Part shown: positions 24,753 through 34,220 of the stretch, in pieces
Layout of the letters: the number at the start of each line of letters is the position of its first letter
How positions within the stretch are numbered: the stretch's first letter is position 1
Notes under the pieces: generated by a model
The model's input: only the letters and a program-made list of their open reading frames with translations
Databases searched by the model: none
Told to the model about the DNA's origin: nothing
Assembly (NCBI GenBank): GCA_038228295.1
Contig: JBBRPH010000014.1
Location: 1 to 64,000, forward strand
Reading direction: 5' to 3'
Length of the DNA stretch: 64,000 nucleotides
From: JAICKM01 sp038228295
Lineage (GTDB): Bacteria > Chloroflexota > Chloroflexia > QHBQ01 > JAICKM01
Program-made: the position numbers and the translations under genes

Positions 24753-26330
24753 ATGGATTCTACCACCCTGACGACACTCCTTGCCGATCCGCAGCGTCTT
24801 GCCGCCCTCACCGCGACGGAGCTATTGGATAGTCCAATAGAGCCGGCGTTCGACCGCTTTACCCGCCTAGTGACGCGCTTGCTCGACGTACCGGTCGCGC
24901 TCGTATCATTAGTCACCCCCGCCCGCCAATTTTTCAAGAGTGCCATTGGCCTAGCCGACCCCTGGGCGGCGCGGCGCGAAACTCCGCTCACGCATTCCTT
25001 TTGCCAATATGTTGTGCGCGACGGGGTGCCCTTTGTGGTCACCGATGCCCGCCACCATCCCGACGTGGCAACAAACGCCGCTATTACCGATCTCGGCGTA
25101 GTGGCCTATGCCGGTGTACCACTGCGGGCACCGGACGGCCAGGTGTTGGGCGCGTTATGCGCCATTGATGTCCACCCACGAGTCTGGACTCCCGCCGAGG
25201 TGGCAGCCTTAGAGGATCTGGCGGAGGGTCTGCGGACTGAGTTGACCCTCCGCCAGGAACTCGTCCGCCAACAACAGACCACCAGCACGCTCCAGGCGAC
25301 CCTCGCCCAGATGGGACAGCTCTACACCCTTAGCACCCAACTCACCGACCTCGCTGATTTGGACGGCATCCTCCAAACCATTGTGGAGAGTGCCGCCGCG
25401 ATCCTGCCGGCGGATCGGGTTATGATAATGATCTGCGATCCCGCCGTCCAGCAAGTCACGCATCTGGTGAAAGGGGGACCGGGGGCCGCCGCCGTGGTAA
25501 CGGTCTCCTGGGCGGAATTACAGGCCGGCTTAACCGGCTGGGTACTCCGCACCCGCCGGATCGCGCAATCACCCGGCGGGCGACCCGACCCCCGCGAGAG
25601 TCCCGCCGTCCAGGCGCGGCGGACGGCAACGGCTGCCGGGCCGGTTCTGGTGATCCCACTCCTGTATCAAAACCAAGTGTTAGGCACGCTGACCGCCATC
25701 AACCCCGTGACCGCTCCCGACTTCACCGCCGCTGCTGGGCAGTTATTAGAAACCCTAGCCTACCCGGCGGCCGCCGCGATCGCGAACGCCCGCTTATTCG
25801 CGCAAATCCGGGCTCAAGCGCGCACCGATACCTTAACCGGAGTCGCCAACCGGCGAGCCTGGGAGGAAGAGGGTAGCTACCTCATGGCACAGGCCGAGCG
25901 TGCGGGATCGCCACTCACTCTCTTGCTGTTGGATCTGGATCATTTTAAGCAGATCAACGACACCTATGGACATACCGCCGGGGATGCCGTATTGCAGGCG
26001 GTCGCGACGTGCAGCGCAGCGGTGCTACGGGTGGGGGATCGGTTGGGACGACTAGGCGGCGAGGAATTCGGGGTACTCTTGCCCGCCACTCCGCTGGAGG
26101 CGGCACTCACAGTGGCGCAGCGGGTGCGGGAAGCCGTCGCCAGGGCGACGCTGGTGACGGTCGGCGGGCCGATCCGGGTCACGGTGAGCATTGGAGTGAG
26201 CAGTACCGCCGGCGATCTAGACTTACGGACGCTCATCGGGCGGGCGGATACGGCCCTCTATGCAGCCAAGGCGGCCGGGCGCAATCGCGTGGCCGTGCAG
26301 CAGTACGGCGGCATCCAGTTTCCGGTGTAG
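24753..26330 (+). CDS. Diguanylate cyclase with two GAF domains
   Basis: About 525 residues: GAF1 (about 10-170, AFDRFTRLVTRLLDVPVALVSLV and FCQYVVRDG), GAF2 (about 200-350) and a C-terminal GGDEF domain (about 355-520) with GGEEF at about residue 435. A canonical allosteric I-site RVGD lies five residues before it. It should make cyclic di-GMP from two GTP and be subject to product inhibition. It is soluble, with no membrane segment. The GAF domains are sensory. The start is uncertain: in-frame GTG (24684) and ATG (24696) exist upstream, but similarity begins only after 24753. Confidence 0.93.
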   Translation: MDSTTLTTLLADPQRLAALTATELLDSPIEPAFDRFTRLVTRLLDVPVALVSLVTPARQFFKSAIGLADPWAARRETPLTHSFCQYVVRDGVPFVVTDARHHPDVATNAAITDLGVVAYAGVPLRAPDGQVLGALCAIDVHPRVWTPAEVAALEDLAEGLRTELTLRQELVRQQQTTSTLQATLAQMGQLYTLSTQLTDLADLDGILQTIVESAAAILPADRVMIMICDPAVQQVTHLVKGGPGAAAVVTVSWAELQAGLTGWVLRTRRIAQSPGGRPDPRESPAVQARRTATAAGPVLVIPLLYQNQVLGTLTAINPVTAPDFTAAAGQLLETLAYPAAAAIANARLFAQIRAQARTDTLTGVANRRAWEEEGSYLMAQAERAGSPLTLLLLDLDHFKQINDTYGHTAGDAVLQAVATCSAAVLRVGDRLGRLGGEEFGVLLPATPLEAALTVAQRVREAVARATLVTVGGPIRVTVSIGVSSTAGDLDLRTLIGRADTALYAAKAAGRNRVAVQQYGGIQFPV

Positions 26331-26468
26331 GTGCGATGCCGGACGCGGCGGGGACGTAGGACAGGGAGCCGATCCTCGCGCACACCGGCACGCCAAATAA
26401 TCGCAAGGGATTTTACGCCCTATATTGCTGAAACTCACCCCAGTATCCGTGAAAAAGGAGGCGACCCT

Positions 26469-26795
26469 ATGGCAACCATCAGCCGCGCTAACCCCTATGT
26501 CACCCTGATCAATGTGTTCACCGCCGCGCCGGAGCGACAACAGGAATTGATTGACCTGCCGGCGGAAGCGACGACCAGCGTGATACGGCGGCAACCGGGC
26601 TATCACTCGGCCAATCTGCATCGCGGGCTGGACGGCACCCACGTCGTCAACTATGCCCAGTGGCGCAGCCGGGCCGACTTTGAGGCCATGTTACGCGCTC
26701 CGCTGGCCCAGCACCATCTACAGGCGGCCGATGCTATTGCTCAGGCCGCGCCGGTGCTGTACGAAGTGGCCTTCATCGACGAGGTGGAGGCGTGA
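26469..26795 (+). CDS. Antibiotic biosynthesis monooxygenase (ABM) domain protein
   Basis: A 108-residue ferredoxin-like alpha/beta-barrel protein with the ABM pattern: VTLINVFTAAPERQQELIDL, QPGYHSANLHRGLDGTHVVNYAQW and RADFEAML. Members are small cofactor-free monooxygenases or heme-degrading enzymes. The specific activity is not predictable. ATG at 26469 with GGAGG seven bases upstream. The stop overlaps the next start (GTGA), so it is coupled to the AlkA-like gene. Confidence 0.85.
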   Translation: MATISRANPYVTLINVFTAAPERQQELIDLPAEATTSVIRRQPGYHSANLHRGLDGTHVVNYAQWRSRADFEAMLRAPLAQHHLQAADAIAQAAPVLYEVAFIDEVEA

Positions 26796-27721
26796 CGGCC
26801 GCAAGCGCCGTAGCAACGGCGCAACACCAAGTCAGCGGCCGGCTAACCGCCACCCCGCCGTTCAGCTTCGCCCAATCGCTCACGTTTCTCGGCGGCTTCA
26901 CGCCCACGCAGGGCGAGCAGGTATTGCACGCGGAGGGCGTGACCAAAGCGCTGTCGCTCGGCGGCCAGGCGGTCGTCTTCCGGCTGCAACCCGCCGGCCC
27001 CAATACGACACCAACCCTGGCCTACACGCTCTGGTCGGCTGCGCCCCTCAGCGCGGCCGATCAGGCGGTGGTGGCTGCGCGCATCGCCTTCTTTCTGAGC
27101 CTGGACGACGATTTGCGCCCGTTCTATGCCGTCGGTGAAGCCGATGCGGTGTTCGCGCCGATCCTGCGGCAACTCTACGGCCTGCATCAGGTCAAGTTCC
27201 TGACGCCGTTCGAGAACGCCTGCTGGGCGGTGCTGACCCAGCGCAACCGCATGGACATCGCCGCCGGCATGAAGCAGCGGCTGATCGCGCGCTATGGCCC
27301 GGCCCTGGAAGTGGACGGCACCCATTACGCCGCATTCCCGGAGCCGGGGGTGCTGGCGACCGCTGCGCCCGGCGATCTGGCGGTGCTGGTCGGCACCGCG
27401 CGGCGGGCGGGCTACCTCCAGGCGGTGGCCGAGGCGTTCAGTGGGGTGGATGAGGGCTGGTTACGCGACGGACCGTATGATGAGGTGAACGCCTGGCTGC
27501 AAGGAGTGCGCGGCTTGGGGCCGTGGTCGGCGGCGTTTGTCATGGTGCGCGGCCTGGGCCACATGGATCGCCTGCCGCCCGGCGAAGGTCGGCACGATGC
27601 CGCCATCGCGCGCTACTACGGCAACGGCCACGAGCCCAGCCCCGACCACCTGCGCCGGATCACGGAGCCGTATGGTCCCTGGATCGGCTACTGGGCCTAC
27701 TATTTGCGTGCGGCGGGCTAA
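26792..27721 (+). CDS. AlkA-like DNA glycosylase (HhH-GPD family)
   Basis: A 309-residue protein with the order of the AlkA/OGG fold: an N-terminal beta domain, FENACWAVLTQRNRMDIAAGMKQRL, and a helix-hairpin-helix in LQGVRGLGPWSAAFVMVRGLG. The loop with Asp residues that normally supplies the catalytic Asp follows (DRLPPGEGRHDAAI). It should excise damaged or alkylated purines. The catalytic Asp position cannot be fixed by eye because the loop is altered. GTG start overlapping the ABM gene by 4 bases. Confidence 0.85.
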   Translation: MTAASAVATAQHQVSGRLTATPPFSFAQSLTFLGGFTPTQGEQVLHAEGVTKALSLGGQAVVFRLQPAGPNTTPTLAYTLWSAAPLSAADQAVVAARIAFFLSLDDDLRPFYAVGEADAVFAPILRQLYGLHQVKFLTPFENACWAVLTQRNRMDIAAGMKQRLIARYGPALEVDGTHYAAFPEPGVLATAAPGDLAVLVGTARRAGYLQAVAEAFSGVDEGWLRDGPYDEVNAWLQGVRGLGPWSAAFVMVRGLGHMDRLPPGEGRHDAAIARYYGNGHEPSPDHLRRITEPYGPWIGYWAYYLRAAG

Positions 27722-27892
27722 GGGCGGCGCGGCCGACTGCACCGGCGGGCGATGGAGGTGCCGCCAATGCAACCCGGCCCGGCAATCGTGTCGATTCTCG
27801 CCCCCACCGTTCGTCGTATAGGTAGATGCGGAATGAGAGCCGCGTCGGCAGGTAGACGAGGGTATACTACAGACGAAGGAGAATCAGATCCC

Positions 27893-28228
27893 ATGAAATA
27901 TGTCATGTTCCTGGTCGGCGATGAGATGGGCGATATGAGCGACCCGGCGGTGGCCCAGATGTATGGGGCCGTCGGCCAATGGTGGGGCGAACACACCCAG
28001 GCGGGGCACATCGTAGGCGGTCACCAGTTGCAGCCGGCGCGCACCGCGACCACAGTGCATCGCGACCACGGCAAGACGGTCGTCACCGACGGGCCGTACA
28101 TGGAGGCCAAAGAGGCCATCGGCGGCTACGGCATCCTGGAAGTACCCGACCTAGATGCCGCCATTGCCCTGGCCGCTACTTGGCCGCCGGGCACAAAAGT
28201 GGAAATCCGCCCCATTATCGAGATGTAG
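27893..28228 (+). CDS. DGPF/YCII-domain protein, partner of an ECF sigma factor
   Basis: A 111-residue YCII-related protein with the hallmark VVTDGPYMEAKEAIGGYGI, i.e. the DGPF motif with Tyr for Phe, and the C-terminal WPPGTKVEIRPI. This family is encoded next to ECF42 sigma factors, and the sigma-factor gene indeed follows two bases after the stop. GAAGGAG lies about ten bases upstream, and a TATACT sits at 27863-27868. Its role in sigma regulation is unknown; it may be a target or a modulator. Confidence 0.92.
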   Translation: MKYVMFLVGDEMGDMSDPAVAQMYGAVGQWWGEHTQAGHIVGGHQLQPARTATTVHRDHGKTVVTDGPYMEAKEAIGGYGILEVPDLDAAIALAATWPPGTKVEIRPIIEM

Positions 28229-28230
28229 CG

Positions 28231-29442
28231 GTGGAAACGAGCCGGTCCGCCACCGATGCGGCCATCGCCCAGGTGTTCCGCGAGGAGGCGGGCCGGCTCA
28301 CGGCCTCCCTGGTGCGCCTGCTGGGCGACTTCGACCAGGCCGAAGACTTGGTGCAAGACGCGCTGCTGGCGGCGCTGGACCACTGGCCGCGCGAGGGCAT
28401 CCCCGCACGGCCCGCCGCATGGCTCCTAACGGCGGCGCGGCACAAGGCGGTGGACCGCTGGCGGCGCGAGGCGCGCTACTGGCAAAAACTGGCGCTGCTG
28501 GAAAGTTCACCGCTGGCCGATGCCGGGCGCGAGGTGGACGACCGCCTGCGGCTGATCTTCACCTGTTGCCACCCAGCCCTAGCCCGCGAAGCACAACTGG
28601 CGCTGACCCTACGCGCGGTGGTGGGCCTGACCACCGCCGAGATCGCCCGCGCGTTCCTCACCAGCGAAGCGACCATCGCCCAGCGCATTGTGCGCGCCAA
28701 ACGCAAAATCGTGGTCGCCGCGATCCCCTACCGCGTGCCCGCCGACGCCGACCTGCACGCACGGCTCGACGACGTGCTGACGGTGCTCTACCTGCTGTTT
28801 AACGAGGGCTACCTGGCGACGGGCGGGGAGACAGGGGTGCGACGCGATTTGGCCGCCGATGCCGCGTGGCTGGCGGGGCTGCTGGTGCGCCTGTTGCCCG
28901 GCGAACCGGAGGCGCTGGGGTTGCTGGCGCTGATGCAGTTGCATCAAGCGCGGGCGGCGGCGCGTTTTGATGCGGCGGGCAACTTGGTGCTATTGTGCGA
29001 CCAGGATCGCGGGCGCTGGGATCAGGCGGCGATTAAGGCGGCGGGGAGGCTGGTAGTCGCGGCGTTACAACAGCGGCGGCCCGGCCCCTATCAGATCCAG
29101 GCCGCCATCGCCGCCTGCCACGCCGAAGCGCCTACCTGGGCGGCCACCGACTGGCCGCAAATTTGTTTGCTTTACGGGCAACTGGTGCGGCTGGACCCGT
29201 CGCCGGTGGTGCGGCTCAATTGCGCGATAGCCTGGCGCTACCTGGCCGGGCCGGCCGCCGCCCTGGCCGTGATTGACACCCTGGCGGCTGACTTGGCGCG
29301 CTATCACCTCTACCACGCCACCCGCGCAGACTTGCTGCGGGCGCTGGACCGCCCCGACGAAGCCCGCGCCGCCGATGTCCAAGCGCTGGCCCTGACCACC
29401 AACCCCGCCGAGCGGGCGTTGCTGGCGGCGCGCGTGTTCTAA
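28231..29442 (+). CDS. ECF42-type RNA polymerase sigma factor with C-terminal TPR-like extension
   Basis: 403 residues from the GTG at 28231. Sigma region 2 (about 10-75, FDQAEDLVQDALLAALDHW) and region 4 (about 110-165, LTLRAVVGLTTAEIARAFLTSEATIAQRIVRAKRKI) occupy the first ~170 residues. The remaining ~220 residues are helical TPR-like repeats (NEGYLATGGE, ALGLLALMQLHQARAAARFDA, YQIQAAIAACHA, LARYHLYHATRADLLRAL). This architecture plus the adjacent DGPF gene is diagnostic of group ECF42. No anti-sigma factor gene is present. It is translationally linked to the DGPF gene. Confidence 0.93.
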   Translation: METSRSATDAAIAQVFREEAGRLTASLVRLLGDFDQAEDLVQDALLAALDHWPREGIPARPAAWLLTAARHKAVDRWRREARYWQKLALLESSPLADAGREVDDRLRLIFTCCHPALAREAQLALTLRAVVGLTTAEIARAFLTSEATIAQRIVRAKRKIVVAAIPYRVPADADLHARLDDVLTVLYLLFNEGYLATGGETGVRRDLAADAAWLAGLLVRLLPGEPEALGLLALMQLHQARAAARFDAAGNLVLLCDQDRGRWDQAAIKAAGRLVVAALQQRRPGPYQIQAAIAACHAEAPTWAATDWPQICLLYGQLVRLDPSPVVRLNCAIAWRYLAGPAAALAVIDTLAADLARYHLYHATRADLLRALDRPDEARAADVQALALTTNPAERALLAARVF

Positions 29443-29459
29443 AGGGGCCGGCCCGCCAC

Positions 29460-29654
29460 TTACGCGCCCGGACGCGGGCGCATGAAGCCGAGATAGGCCA
29501 GGAAACCGCCCGCCACCACGCAGACGAAGCCGGCCAGCGCCCAAAACGCCTGCCCGGTCATAAAGCTGCCGGGGATATAACCCAGCCCCTGCCCGATCCA
29601 CACCAAGCCCAGTAAGATGAGGATCACGGCCCCAATTCGCATCGCCGGCAACAT
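29460..29654 (-). CDS. Small membrane protein with two transmembrane helices
   Basis: 64 residues with hydrophobic stretches at about 8-26 and 36-57, and a short RPRPGA tail. No recognised family. It lies 11 bases downstream of tatC on the same strand, so it may be co-transcribed. Not a TatA: it lacks the FG hinge plus amphipathic helix. Confidence 0.65.
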   Translation of the reverse strand: MLPAMRIGAVILILLGLVWIGQGLGYIPGSFMTGQAFWALAGFVCVVAGGFLAYLGFMRPRPGA

Positions 29655-29665
29655 CGCTATGTCTC

Positions 29666-30424
29666 CTACGCAAAGCGCGCAAACAGCACGCCCAGTTCAT
29701 ACAATAAATAAATCGGCACTGCCACAATCGTCTGGTTGATCGGATCGGGCGTGGGTGTGATGACAGCGGCGACAATAAAGGCGATCACGATCATATAGCG
29801 CCGGATGCTTGCCATGCGCTTATAGCCGACCAAGCCGAGCTTCGCCAGCAGAAACATCACCGGCGGCAACTCAAACGTCACGCCTACTGCCAGCAGGAAC
29901 GTGGTGACAAAGCCGATATATTCGCCAATTGGTTGGATACTCTTGATGTCGGCGCTACCGAAAGTATAAAGGAACCCCAACGCACTAGGCAACACCAACG
30001 TATAGCAAAACGCGACGCCGGCCAGGAAAAACAGCGTGACCAGCGGGATGCTGAGAATGGTCCAGCGGCGCTCGTTGCGGGTGAGGCCGGGGGCCAGGAA
30101 GCGGAACAACTGGTACACGATCAGCGGCATCGCCAGGATCAGGCCGAACGTCAGCGCCACCTGAAAATAGGTAGCGAACTTTTCGGTCGGCGAGAAGGCC
30201 GCCACCGAGACCGTCGAGGGCACCAGCCGGATAAACAGGGTGATCAGGCGATCCACAAACACAAAGCTAATCGCCGTGGTCAGCACCACGCCCAGCACCG
30301 TCTTGATCAGGCGGTCGCGCAGTTCGCGCAGGTGTTCGACCAGGGCCATGCGCGCTTCCGCGTCCATGGGGGCGCGCGGCGGCCGGGGTTGGCGCGGCGG
30401 GCGCGGTTGAGAACGATTTAGCAT
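29666..30424 (-). CDS. tatC: Sec-independent protein translocase TatC
   Basis: A 252-residue protein with six membrane helices. The N-terminal cytoplasmic signature EHLRELRDRLIK, the conserved segment FRFLAPGLTRNERRW and the final helix PTPDPINQTIVAVPIYLLYELG are typical. It recognises twin-arginine signal peptides. A likely client in this window is the DUF1501 protein. The N-terminal extension is Pro/Arg-rich. No tatA is visible in the window. Confidence 0.96.
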   Translation of the reverse strand: MLNRSQPRPPRQPRPPRAPMDAEARMALVEHLRELRDRLIKTVLGVVLTTAISFVFVDRLITLFIRLVPSTVSVAAFSPTEKFATYFQVALTFGLILAMPLIVYQLFRFLAPGLTRNERRWTILSIPLVTLFFLAGVAFCYTLVLPSALGFLYTFGSADIKSIQPIGEYIGFVTTFLLAVGVTFELPPVMFLLAKLGLVGYKRMASIRRYMIVIAFIVAAVITPTPDPINQTIVAVPIYLLYELGVLFARFA

Positions 30425-30435
30425 AGCTCACACAT

Positions 30436-30474
30436 AAAAGGGGGCATGATCGGCACCCGCCGATCACGCACCCC
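30436..30474 (-). terminator. Terminator of the accC-nusB-ACP operon
   Basis: On the minus strand a stem with perfect core TGATCGGC / GCCGATCA, GGGT loop and flanking G4/C4 pairs is followed by CTTTT. It lies between the ACP gene and tatC. Confidence 0.75.
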
Positions 30475-30488
30475 TGAAGCCGGGCGGC

Positions 30489-30929
30489 TTACGCCGGGGC
30501 GGCACTTTGATTCAGATAGCTGTGGATATAGCCGTTGATACGATCCACCGCTTCGTTGACGTTGCTAATGTTCGCGTCTTCGTCGGCAATCTTCAGGCCA
30601 CCGAACGGCTCGAAGGTATCTTCGATGCTCATCAGCAGCTCAACCATATCCAACGAGTCGGCCCCCAGGTCCGTGAACGTCGCGGTCGGCGTGACCTTTG
30701 CCGCGTCCACCTTCAGCAAATCCACCACCATGTTGTTGAGGAGTACCTCGACCAACCCGCGCGTATCCTTGCCTTGCAGTGTACTGTCGGCCACATCGTA
30801 TTTCTGCGTAGCGATGCCACGCAGCACCGCTTGGGCCAACTGATCATCGGTCATGTCTTGCGTTTTGGCCGCATCCAGCCCGTAATCACGGGTCGCGACT
30901 TCGCGCAAATGCTCAGTTACTGCACTCAT
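30489..30929 (-). CDS. Acyl carrier protein with an N-terminal extension
   Basis: 146 residues, almost twice the usual length (~78-80). The ACP fold occupies about residues 57-140 with the phosphopantetheine attachment Ser92 in LGADSLDMVELLMSIED and the later DEDANISNV segment. The loop FEPFGG before it is longer than normal. Residues 1-55 are an extra charged helical region without recognised family. Position after accC and nusB, and near fabH/fabD, argues for the fatty-acid synthase carrier. Downstream is a terminator. Whether the extension is kept in the mature protein is unknown. Confidence 0.88.
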   Translation of the reverse strand: MSAVTEHLREVATRDYGLDAAKTQDMTDDQLAQAVLRGIATQKYDVADSTLQGKDTRGLVEVLLNNMVVDLLKVDAAKVTPTATFTDLGADSLDMVELLMSIEDTFEPFGGLKIADEDANISNVNEAVDRINGYIHSYLNQSAAPA

Positions 30930-30969
30930 TTTGTCACCTCCTTTCCCACAGAGGGTCGTGCCATGATTA

Positions 30970-31395
30970 TTAGTGGGAGCGCCGACTTGCCACCTGGGCC
31001 GCGACAGTCCCTAACACGCCGTTGATAAAGCGGCTGGAGCTATCGCTGCCAAACCGCTTGCCCAGTTCCACGGCCTCGTTGATCGCGGCTTTGAGCGGAA
31101 CTTCGGTGTCGAATAACACTTCCTGGATCGCCAGGCGTAGGATATTTTTGTCTACCTTCGCCATCTGGTCCATCGGCCAGTTGGGGGCGGCAGCGGCGAT
31201 AATCTCGTCCAGTTCGGCCGTATGGGCCGCGACGCCGCGCACCAGCGCCTGGGCGAACTCCACCCCTTCGGGGGGCACGGCGTTCTCGGCCAGATGGCGC
31301 GCCAGCACTTCATGGGCGGGGTGGCCGGTCGTATCCACCTCGAACAGCGTTTGCAGCGCCACAATACGCGCCACCCGGCGCACGCTGGTCGCCAT
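30970..31395 (-). CDS. nusB: Transcription antitermination factor NusB
   Basis: A 141-residue helical protein of the NusB family: RRVARIVALQTLFEVDTTG at the N-terminus, VRGVAAHTAELDEIIAAAAPNWPMDQMAKVDKNILRLAIQE and the C-terminal PLKAAINEAVELGKRFGSDSSSRFINGVLG. It binds boxA RNA with NusE (S10) in rRNA antitermination. It starts immediately after the accC stop codon (TAG then ATG), so it is coupled to it. Confidence 0.96.
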   Translation of the reverse strand: MATSVRRVARIVALQTLFEVDTTGHPAHEVLARHLAENAVPPEGVEFAQALVRGVAAHTAELDEIIAAAAPNWPMDQMAKVDKNILRLAIQEVLFDTEVPLKAAINEAVELGKRFGSDSSSRFINGVLGTVAAQVASRRSH

Positions 31396-32829
<1,434 letters not shown>

Positions 32830-33003
32830 AGCCCTCTGTTGCGTGAAATGTGAAACGTGACCAAAGTATTAGCTGGATAGCTCAAAGGAGTAGCCCCGCA
32901 CGTCGTAACGGCTCCACAAGTGGAAGGTCCGCCGTATCCGCCCACCGAATACACTGTTCAGGATTGATCGCTATCGGGGGAGCCAGCCCCCTCCTACGGG
33001 TAG

Positions 33004-33309
33004 CTAGCACGGTTCCCGCTGCACGGCATCGATCTTGTGCTGGGCCGAGGTGGGCTTGTCGCGGCGCTCGTCTATTTTGAGCGCGGTGCCGACGCGCTGG
33101 GCTCCGGCGGCGAAAATGGCTTCGTTCATGGCTTCGACGGCGGCTAGGACGGCGGCGCGTTCGCCTTCCAGCACGGTGCCCATCGCGCCGATCTGGTAGG
33201 TCACGGCGGGGTGCTGGTCGAGCACGGCGAGGCCGGCGCGCACATAGGCGCTGACGCTGGGCGTGGCGGTGCCGATGGGCGAGAATTGGACTTCGGCGAT
33301 CACTCTCAC
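33004..33309 (-). CDS. MTH1187 family thiamine-binding protein (UPF0045)
   Basis: 101 residues with a ferredoxin-like fold: VIAEVQFSPIGTATPSVSAYVR, YQIGAMGTVLEGERAAVLAAVEAMNEA and VGTALKIDERRDK. Family members bind thiamine or related molecules, and their physiological role is poorly known. The start overlaps the fabD stop by 4 bases, so it is embedded in the fatty-acid block, which is an unusual place for it. A 174-base gap with a GGGGG/CCCCC hairpin follows before accC. Confidence 0.9.
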   Translation of the reverse strand: MRVIAEVQFSPIGTATPSVSAYVRAGLAVLDQHPAVTYQIGAMGTVLEGERAAVLAAVEAMNEAIFAAGAQRVGTALKIDERRDKPTSAQHKIDAVQREPC

Positions 33310-34220
33310 AGGTGGGCCTCCGAGTTTTCGACCGTGGCGGTCGGGGCAATGCGTTTGATCAGCCCAGCCAGCACCTGGCCCGCGCCGATCTCCCAGAAGA
33401 TCGTCACCCCGGCGGCGGTCATGGCTTCAACCGACTCGACCCAGCGCACGGGCGAATAGAGTTGCTCCACCAGCAATTGGCGGATTTCGGCGGGATCTAG
33501 CGTGGGGCGGGCGGTGACGTTGGGCACCAACGGCGCGACAAGGGCCGCCAGCGGCACATCGCGCAATAGGGCCGCCATCTGCACGGCGGCAGGGTGCATC
33601 AGGCGCGAGTGCGAGGCGATGCTGACGGCCAGCGGCACCACGCGCCGCGCGCCGCGCTCTTTCGCCAGCGTGCCGGCGCGCTCGATGCCGGCGCGTGTAC
33701 CGCTGATCACTATTTGGCCCGGCGCGTTAAAGTTCGCCAAATCCACGTCGCTTTCGGCGCAGACGGCAGCTAGTACAGTCTCGTCGGCCCCGATAATCGC
33801 CGCCATGCTGCTGCCGTCGGGGGTCGCGTCGCCGGCCGCCTGCATCGCCTCGCCACGGGCGCGCACCAGACGCACCGCTTGGCTCAGGTCGAGCGCCTCG
33901 CCGGCGACCAGCGCGCTGTACTCGCCGAGGCTATGCCCGGCCAAGAACTGGGGATGGGGCAAGGCCACGCCGCGCTCACGCAGGCTCACGAGGTGGGCGA
34001 TACTGGTGACGAGCAGGGCCGGCTGGGCGTTAACGGTGCGATCCAGGTCGGCTTGCGGCCCCGCGAAGCAGAGGCGGGAGAGGGCAAAACCCAGCGCCGC
34101 GTCGGCTTCTTCGTACACCCGACGGGCGGCGGTTTCCGACTGATAGAGCGCCTGACCCATGCCGACCGTTTGTGATCCCTGGCCGGGGAAGACCCAAGCG
34201 ACTCCGCTCAAGCGTTCCAC
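33306..34220 (-). CDS. fabD: Malonyl-CoA:ACP transacylase
   Basis: 304 residues. N-terminal WVFPGQGSQTVGMGQALY, the nucleophile Ser in AGHSLGEYSALVAGEALD and the His in VSIASHSRLMHPAAVQMA define FabD. It loads malonyl units on ACP. The GTG start overlaps the fabH end by 13 bases. The C-terminus reads FWEIGAGQVLAGLIKRI, as in the family. Confidence 0.96.
   Translation of the reverse strand: MERLSGVAWVFPGQGSQTVGMGQALYQSETAARRVYEEADAALGFALSRLCFAGPQADLDRTVNAQPALLVTSIAHLVSLRERGVALPHPQFLAGHSLGEYSALVAGEALDLSQAVRLVRARGEAMQAAGDATPDGSSMAAIIGADETVLAAVCAESDVDLANFNAPGQIVISGTRAGIERAGTLAKERGARRVVPLAVSIASHSRLMHPAAVQMAALLRDVPLAALVAPLVPNVTARPTLDPAEIRQLLVEQLYSPVRWVESVEAMTAAGVTIFWEIGAGQVLAGLIKRIAPTATVENSEAHL

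Noticed and set aside
29460..29654. A TatA homologue next to tatC
   Set aside because: It has two hydrophobic helices and lacks the Phe-Gly hinge and amphipathic helix of TatA.
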